Positions 57,727 to 64,000 of a DNA stretch of 64,000 nucleotides are shown piece after piece; position 1 is the first letter of the stretch, and every line of letters begins with the position of its first letter. Both the position numbers and the translations under genes were made by a program. The notes beneath the pieces were generated by a model, which worked only from the letters and a program-made list of their open reading frames with translations, made no database searches and had not been told where the DNA came from. This DNA comes from Porodaedalea pini (Eukaryota; Basidiomycota; Agaricomycetes; Hymenochaetales; Hymenochaetaceae), in NCBI GenBank assembly GCA_002794775.1, contig NBAY01000038.1, positions 365,572 through 429,571 on the forward strand. The letters are read 5' to 3'.

Positions 57727-57794
57727 TCAGGCTACCCCTCTGAGCAGACCAAGTAGGTCTATTCGTACACACAACTAATTGACCATTTAGGTAT

Positions 57795-58060
57795 TGAGCC
57801 TGGGCGTGCCCAATCCGCTGGGCACTCCCAGTGGGTGCGGGTTGGGTGTGCCCAATTTTTTTTACTGTGGGAAAGTTGGGTGCACCCAGATCATTTGGGC
57901 ACTCCCAACTGGGCCTGCCCAGTTTTGGGGCACTCCCAACCGGGCCTGCCCAGTTTTTGGGCACACCCAGTGGGAGTGCCCTGGGAGTGCCCAGATATGT
58001 CACTGTCACTGACTGTCTGGGGGACTTTTGGGCACACCCAATTTGTTTTTGCCATAAAAT
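57795..58060. repeat. GGGCACWCCCA-type irregular repeat cluster
   Basis: Irregular copies of TTGGGTGYGCCCAA and GGGCACTCCCA, related to the regular minisatellite at 58916-59370. All three plus frames stay open through it, which I regard as a consequence of composition. Confidence 0.7.
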
Positions 58061-58915
58061 CTAGGGGCTTTATAAATGTTGTATTTTATTGTTTTTGATC
58101 CTACAATTTAGTGATCTTGCTATTGACCATTGGCATGAATTGAATTTTGGTCAAGATTAGTCTGCATCAGACAGGAAAGAATGCTGAGCATGCTAGACAC
58201 ACAGGACAAAAAGATATTTGTTGCTATTAGAAAGACTAAGATAATAAAAATAATAGAGATAGTATTGAACAGTTCTATATACTGTAAGACAAATGGAGAA
58301 ATAGGGAAATTGTACAGCAGTATGAGAGAAATGAAAATAAATATGAGTCAGCTAAAAGTGTAATGACTACTTAAGAAATCATTAATGATATTCTAACATT
58401 AAACATTGGGAATCAAGCTCCAGCATTCTAACTATATTAGAGAGATTATATGTCATAGGCTCTATGAGAAGTTCTAACTAGAGTGACATAGCTGCACTGG
58501 ACACTTAAGTAGAGCAATTGAAAACTGAACAAGTGCAAAGGTCTGATACATTAGGATTAGTTTGAATGCCCAAGTAGAATAGAGAGTATAAACTAAGAGG
58601 GAAACTGAGATAGAAATGTAGAAAGAGTGTAAGCCCACTAGAGCATTCTTATCATTTCTAACATGTTGCTGACCTTCTGAACATCATAACATAACTTTGA
58701 GATACTAAGCATCTAACACTCTGAGATACACAAAGTATCAATACAGTGTAAAATCCTAGGATGAAGAGAACAAGAAAGGGAGGAGATTTGAAGTTAAAAT
58801 GAAAGAGAGACTTGAAAGCAGTCAGACTTGAGCTGTGCTCAAATATCAGGCCTGGACTACTAAGCTTAAAAGATTAGATATGACTAGTTGACTGTATCTA
58901 AATCTTTTACAGGTA
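58061..58915. other. No gene recognised
   Basis: AT-rich sequence between the two minisatellite clusters; no feature seen. Confidence 0.4.
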
Positions 58916-59370
58916 CCTAGTTGAGTATACTCAGTATACCCAACTATTTGGGAGTGCCCAATTATCTGGGGGTGCCCAATTGGGCACACCCAACTATCTG
59001 GGGGTGCCCAGTTGGGAGTGCCCAACTATCTGGGGGTGCCCAATTGGGCACACCCAACTATCTGGGGGGGCCCAGTTGGGAGTGCCCAACTATCTGGGGG
59101 TGCCCAGTTGGGTGCGCCCAACTATCTGGGGGTGCCCAGTTGGGTGCGCCCAACTATCTGGGGGTGCCCAGTTGGGTGCGCCCAACTATCTGGGGGTGCC
59201 CAGTTGGGCCTGCCCAACTATCTGGGAGTGCCCAGTTGGGCACACCCAATTATCTGGGGGTGCCCAACTGGGTGCACCCAATTATCTAGGGGTGCCCAGT
59301 TAGGTACATCCAATTATCTGGAGGTGTCCAGTTAGGTATACCCAAATGTCTGAGAGTACCTAGCTATATA
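58916..59370. repeat. 32-bp minisatellite, about 14 units
   Basis: Unit CTATCTGGGGGTGCCCAGTT + GGGTGCGCCCAA, containing the palindrome TTGGGTGCGCCCAA. Units at the edges are more diverged (TTAGGTACATCC), with homogeneous ones in the middle. Confidence 0.88.
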
Positions 59371-60624
59371 AGGTCTTTTTTGATTCCTGCCTTAGAATCA
59401 TTTTTTAAAATGCAAAAAATCATTATGTCATGAAAATTAAATAAGTCTAGAATGGAAGCCTTAATAATTCTATAGATAATTTCTCAAGCATTTTGTTCTA
59501 GACTCTGCATCTTGGCAGCTTTGCTCTGAAGACAAATCAATACACTACAATCATTGACCCGACACCAGAGCTTCCACAAGATTAAGGACAAGAAAGCATA
59601 AAACTTCATTTTGAAGAGATTACCACCCTGCTCCTCAATAGTGCTCTGTATCTTCTCAATTGCATGCTCAAGACACTCAATTGCTGCATACTACAAACTC
59701 AAAATAAGTATAGAGTGAGACAATTACAACAAACACAGCACACATTGTCAGTAGCATTTGTACCCAGCACACAGAGAGGCAGTGAAATGAGCTTTGCCTT
59801 GATAGGTACCACCTCAGTGCTCACCACCTCACCTGTCTGATAATATCAATGCCCATGTCCATATAGCACATTAACTCAATGTCTGCATGCAGCTTGATTG
59901 GCTACAGTAGTTGGCCACCACATGATCATCACCATCAGCTGTGCGAATGTTGCCAGTAACAGCAAGTTCAACAGCATTGTGAAGACCTTCTCCAGCTCCA
60001 TCAGTATGAGCTTGAATGCATCATACAGATGGCCATATGTCTTGCCTAGCAGCCACCATCACTATTTCCTTCTTGTCCTCACCTGTTGCCTCCAGTTTTG
60101 CAGGTGTGGTGCTGGACTGGCCCTCAGAGATCTCCTCTGACAAAAGTTTGGATGCAACATGTCATAATATGGATGCAACCATCTTCTCTTCACATTTTGT
60201 AATGTCCTCCAGTGATACACAACACTTACTCAGATCAAAGTATCCTTCAAGGATAACAAATGAATGACTGAGACTGATACAACAGATACAACAAGAGACA
60301 GACCCTTCCCCTTGTCCACATGTAGGATGACAATGATCTCTTTCCTTCCAACACAGATCAGCCTTTGAATTGAACAAGTTCACCTGCAAGAAAGCTCTGA
60401 GAGTAGAATCATCCCCTTGATGTTGTCACATTCAACCTGTATATATCATGAATGACAGTCAGTATTAAGTCGCATCGGCCTCTGACCCGACACTCAAGCC
60501 CAAGTTGGACAAATAGTTCAAATCTGTACTCCATGCGGGACTCCACACACCATTAGTACTGTTATTGAAGTTATAGCTATAATGATAGCTACATGACACC
60601 ACACACAGTATCTCAAGCATTGGT
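59371..60624. other. No assignable gene; coding-like patches on minus
   Basis: Short minus-strand stretches look codon-like (CYMDMGIDIIRQ near 59830; ECLEHAIEKIQSTIEEQGG near 59640) with possible GT-AG introns, but I recognise no family and cannot join them into a model. Confidence 0.3.
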
Positions 60625-61345
60625 TCACCAAGTGAGAGTGGCAAGTACAAAAAGCACACTGTCAGCTCTTCAAGTGGGACAGGCATCGGGTCAGACGACA
60701 ATGGTGTCTGATGGAAAGCGGAAAAAGCAATGTTCGTTGTGCACTGAGTGCCGCGTGCTGGTGAGCTGCAATGATCGTGAGAGGGCGGCACACTCCGCAC
60801 GGCTGCGCCATCTGGCAGCGTAGCAGCACACCTGAGCTCTGTTCGCGAACCCTGCCTTTGTCTGCGTACGGCCAAATTCCGGACTATTTGCATCGGACAA
60901 GGGTGGACTCGGGAAGTGCATCGCGTCGCGTGCTGCAGATTGTTGGCAGTGAACCAAATGCGATTGTTGATTCACCAAGTGAGAGCGGCGAGTACGACAG
61001 GCAGAATGTCAGTTTTTTGAGCGGAACGGGCATCGGTCAGACAACAATGGTGTCTGTGATGCAAGCGCGGAAGAAAGGAATGTTTGCTGTGCACTGAGCG
61101 CCGCAATGACCGCGAGAGGTGGACCAACAAACGAGAACGGCAACGATCCTGGGCATCAATAGTGGGGCAGCACGCTCCGCACGGCCGCATCACCTGGCAG
61201 CGTCGCAGCATGTCTGAGGTACTCCGTTTGCCATCCCTGCCTTTGTCTGCGCGCGGCCAGACTTCAGACTTGCGCCTGCATCTGGCAAGGGTGGACTCGG
61301 GAAGTGCCCCGCGTTTGTGCACTGCAGAAACCGGAGACGATCCAA
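60625..61345. repeat. Tandem duplication of about 350 bp
   Basis: CACCAAGTGAGAG...GACCAAATGC-type sequence at 60625-60972 recurs at 60973-61345 with about 15-20 percent divergence and an extra insertion in the second copy. It corresponds to the 3' tail of the cyclin pseudogene next to it. Confidence 0.75.
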
Positions 61346-62575
61346 ATGCATTCGTACCCTCGCTTTTCGTGCGTTGCATGTTGCGTGACTTCTCTTCCTG
61401 CGGCAGCGTAGTGCTCTTGCCGACCCAGAGACACCACCCTAGGGCATCGCCCAATGCGCGTTAGCAGCGTTCAACCACGCGTGATGGGACCGGAGAGCTT
61501 TGCCCATGCTCGATTCAAATAGCATCGATCCTGTAAGAATCTTGATACCACAACGAGTGCGGCGACGAAAGTGCGCCGCGGGCGAAGAAGCGGCGATGAC
61601 AGAGGTGACAGCGGTGTGAACGGTTTTCCAAGGATCTTACGACGCTCGTCGTTAGACTGCCCTTGAGTCTGCATCTGCTGAGTTAATGGAAGCGAAGTGT
61701 CCATATGGTAGACTGTCGGCACGCGCGATGTGTCGGAGGGGTCCATTGACGTCAGCTCTGTCGGAAGACCGCAGGGGTTGGACGTGTCCGAAGAGGTATT
61801 TGCCTTTGACGAGAGAGACGCCTCGCCTTCCCTCTTATCCAACTCCGGCTCGCCCCTCACTCCCGTGCTGATCTTCTCCTTCTCCGCGAGCCCCGTCACC
61901 TTCCCCCGCACCACCCCGATGTAGCAGAGCGCCGACTGCAGGACGCTACGTCTCGTGCGTGAACGGCGAGGCGAGTGCGATGCAGTGCGTATGCGACGAA
62001 GTGCGCAAGCGTATTCGGTATCACTGGTGCCCCTCCTGATCCTGCCGTTGCGGTAGCGGGGGAACGCGAGACGACTGCGGTCGAGGACGATGTGGAAGAG
62101 GTGGAGGACGACGGAGGAAGGATCTCGGGGCAGTCGAAGGTATGGCTGACGAAGCGCGCGCAGAGCTTGCTGATGTCTTCGTGCCCGTAGTAAGTGTCGA
62201 CTGCCGGTGGGGGTGCTGCCGGCGCGGGGTGGTGCGAGTGGTGTGCGCGCGGGACTGCCGATGACTGTTTTTTTTGTCGAGCGTTTTCGGCGCGGTCGGA
62301 GGGAAAAAAAAGTGATAGAGAAAAAGACACCGATCAACAGCCGCTCATCACTCAAGTATCAGAGATCGGGGGGAAAGAGGGGGGATGCTTACAGAACTCG
62401 AGGTAGACGCTGCGGCAGCGGCGGACGCAGAAGACGATTTCGCAGGTGGAGGCGGGGCGTACGTCGCGCGGTGCACGCGCCGGAAGGGCGAGTGGTTCGA
62501 GCTGGCACTCGACGGTGATATCGAATGCGGATGCGGATGGGGGTGGGGATGGCGCGGGGCGTGGACGGTGGCCAT
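61346..62575 (-). pseudogene. PCL-like cyclin pseudogene
   Basis: ATG 62575 (MATVHAPRHPHPHPHP), exon 1 62575-62393, GT-AG intron 62392-62265, then exon 2 from 62264: DTYYGHEDISKLCARFVSHTF, LAHFVAYALHRTRL, then in another frame SVLQSALCYIGVVRGKV, a Ser/Thr-rich loop, RPRRTFVAALVVVSRFLQD, CYLNRAWAKLSG and, in a third frame, RALGDALGWCLWVGK. This is the cyclin-box layout of fungal PHO85-type cyclins, which bind and direct a CDK. Frameshifts after HRTRL and after AKLSG, and a stop before RALGDAL, make it non-functional unless these are sequence errors. The tail runs into the tandem duplication. Confidence 0.7.
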
Positions 62576-62859
62576 ATTCGCTGCAGCGGGCTCTCTGGCT
62601 CTGGACGTTGACGAGCGTCTGTGAGCGTCGAAGGACAGGTGGAGTTGATGCGTGAGAAGAGGTCGCTGCGAATGTTTTGATCGGAACGAGATCCTTCTCG
62701 GACACAACGGTTGCGTCGCGTTCGCCGGACCGCTCAATGAGAAGGGCGGATGGGAAAACGGCTGACGTCGATGTTGAAGCGTGTGGATCGTCAAGGGGGG
62801 CAGGAGGAAGAGGCGAGGAACACGTGCTGCGTGAACAGGGCGAGGGAAGTTGAACCACA

Positions 62860-63102
62860 CCAGTGCGGCAGAGACGGAGGGAAGAGTGACCAGCAGAAAG
62901 GAGCACCCTGCTTCATCGGGAAGCCCTGCTTGTCGTTTCCGCCAGAGACGCGGAAGACGTAGCCCTTGAACTCATCACCGAGCAAGTCGCTGGGGACACC
63001 TGGGACATCTTCTTGCCGTGGAAAATGCGGTAACGACGCTCATCGTCGATGTTGATCGTCTTTTGCTGGCCCATCGCCAGGTCAGCGATGTCGACACTTC
63101 AT
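62860..63102 (-). pseudogene. Ribosomal protein eS6 pseudogene, 5' part
   Basis: ATGAAG at 63102, a one-base insertion, then [23 protein letters not shown], and after another shift [19 protein letters not shown] then QGFPMKQG, with a deletion leading to LLSAGHSS. These are the first about 90 residues of eS6 (small ribosomal subunit). No intron interrupts it. The rest of the gene is missing; sequence runs into the cyclin pseudogene's upstream region. Confidence 0.75.
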
Positions 63103-64000
63103 GGCCGGTGGTGTCTTGAGGAGCTCGTCGTGTTCTGTCCCTTCAGGCAAGCAAAAAAAATGATGAAAAGTAATTATTAGTATATTCAAATAGTTTTTAT
63201 GATTATTTTTTTTGCTTACCTTGAGTGTGTGGCTGGTGGGACAGCCGTGCTCGTCGTCGATGGTGAAGACGAAACGACACGAACAACGACGACGCGTTGG
63301 TTGTGTTGCCTGATTTGGCTGATCGCCGCGTCTCAAACAAGCAATCAAAACATTCCGATTCTTTCGGAAATCTCAAAAGTCTCAGCTGTTGGCCTCAGAC
63401 AAATTCTACGGACGCGTTTAAAAATACAAAAAAATATGGAATAGTTTTATTATGTATGTATCTATAGCATAGCTAAGAATTACGCGTCCAACGCGTTTTT
63501 TTATGGAGTCATAAATACAACAGTAATCTTGACATGCAGCACCAGGCCTCCAGAAGCATACACAAAAGTACAATATACCCTGAAAGGCCTGACACATATT
63601 CTATCATGAAGTAAGTGATACATTGTGTATGTATGCAAGGTTTCAAGCCAATCAGACAAGAACTGACTTCATGATAGAGAAGGAGGTGGTTTCATGAGAT
63701 CTTCTGAATCTGAGTGTTTTGTATATCCTGTTCCCAGTTTTTACTTTGAGGGCATATAAAATATTGAGCATATTTAGGGATATCGTTTTTATGTCTCTGT
63801 AAATTTACAGGTATCCAGCCTCAGTGGTTGGAGCTGGGGGAATTGCAAAACATCGAAAATCTTGGGTTTAAGAGGTTCAGAGAAAGCATATATTCATGTT
63901 GTTGCTTTATTCCAAAACTTCAGGAAGCTCTATAAAATAGATATTAGTACTTTATATGACTACAATAAATGTAATCAGGTGCTAGATCTCGGAGTTAGAG
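63103..64000. other. No gene recognised
   Basis: A minus stretch FVFTIDDEHGCPTSHTLK (about 63225-63280), followed by a GTAAGC intron-like donor, may be an exon remnant I cannot place. From 63440 on, AT-rich sequence without features. Confidence 0.35.

Noticed and set aside
58921..59335. Three overlapping repeat proteins in three frames
   Set aside because: The 32-bp unit lacks stops in any frame; openness in all frames argues against coding.
61471..62355. A 294-codon minus-strand gene as annotated by frame alone
   Set aside because: It mixes non-coding intron sequence with one of three frames of the cyclin; the motif order shows a spliced, frameshifted cyclin instead.

Overview
The window reads as repeat-rich DNA of a filamentous basidiomycete, most likely an agaricomycete. 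The reasons are short GT-AG introns of about 50-65 bp, agaricomycete-type Ty3/gypsy chromoviruses, Helitrons, a PIF/Harbinger-like DDE transposase, and remnants of fungal-type genes (an SVOP/MDR-like MFS transporter, a PCL-like cyclin, ribosomal protein eS6). I see no prokaryotic feature. Only one non-mobile gene looks intact: a nine-exon TauD/TfdA-type dioxygenase at 11383-12925.

Layout. 1-3.7 kb: a decayed minus-strand LTR element (gag pieces and an LTR). 4.4-6.3 kb: MFS transporter pseudogene (minus). 6.6-7.3 kb: a Helitron 3' terminus carrying a 48-bp hairpin minisatellite. 8.7-10.6 kb: non-autonomous Helitron A, carrying a nested foldback element. 10.6-11.0 kb: copia scraps. 11.4-12.9 kb: the dioxygenase. 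13.2-14.0 kb: an 849-bp palindromic element. 14.0-33.8 kb: three chromoviruses of one family nested in each other. The old plus-strand element 3 contains minus-strand element 1 (target duplication CCAGC), which contains minus-strand element 2 (target duplication GTTTT, LTRs with one difference in 423 bp, gag and pol fully open). Element 3 also holds a solo LTR (GTCTC duplication) and a 1.1-kb insertion. 33.8-57.2 kb: a Harbinger-like two-gene unit, with a DNA-binding-partner-like gene (plus) and a DDE transposase (minus) converging. The first gene is split by an LTR that was itself hit by gypsy element 5 of the same family (34635-45258). The second is split by gypsy element 4 (47886-57059, duplication AGTTA), whose pol contains Helitron B, which contains the second copy of the 849-bp palindrome. 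57.5-64 kb: element fragments, two GGGTGCCCA-type minisatellites, a tandem duplication, a cyclin pseudogene and an eS6 pseudogene.

Mechanistic points. (i) In elements 1-5 the pol frame is -1 to gag, and a GGGTTTT or GGATTTT heptamer lies just before each gag stop, so Gag-Pol is probably made by -1 ribosomal frameshifting. (ii) Elements 1 and 2 carry an 11-nt primer-binding site complementary to a site in their own LTR about 30-35 nt downstream of a TATA box, as in Tf1-type self-priming. Elements 3 and 4 show partial versions of this. (iii) Element 5 carries, antisense to gag-pol, an open two-exon gene of about 708 codons with a cysteine cluster and a terminal coiled coil. I do not recognise it, and it is the most unusual item here. 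(iv) Older copies show stop codons that look mainly like CGA-to-TGA and TGG-to-TGA changes, consistent with decay of methylated CpG.
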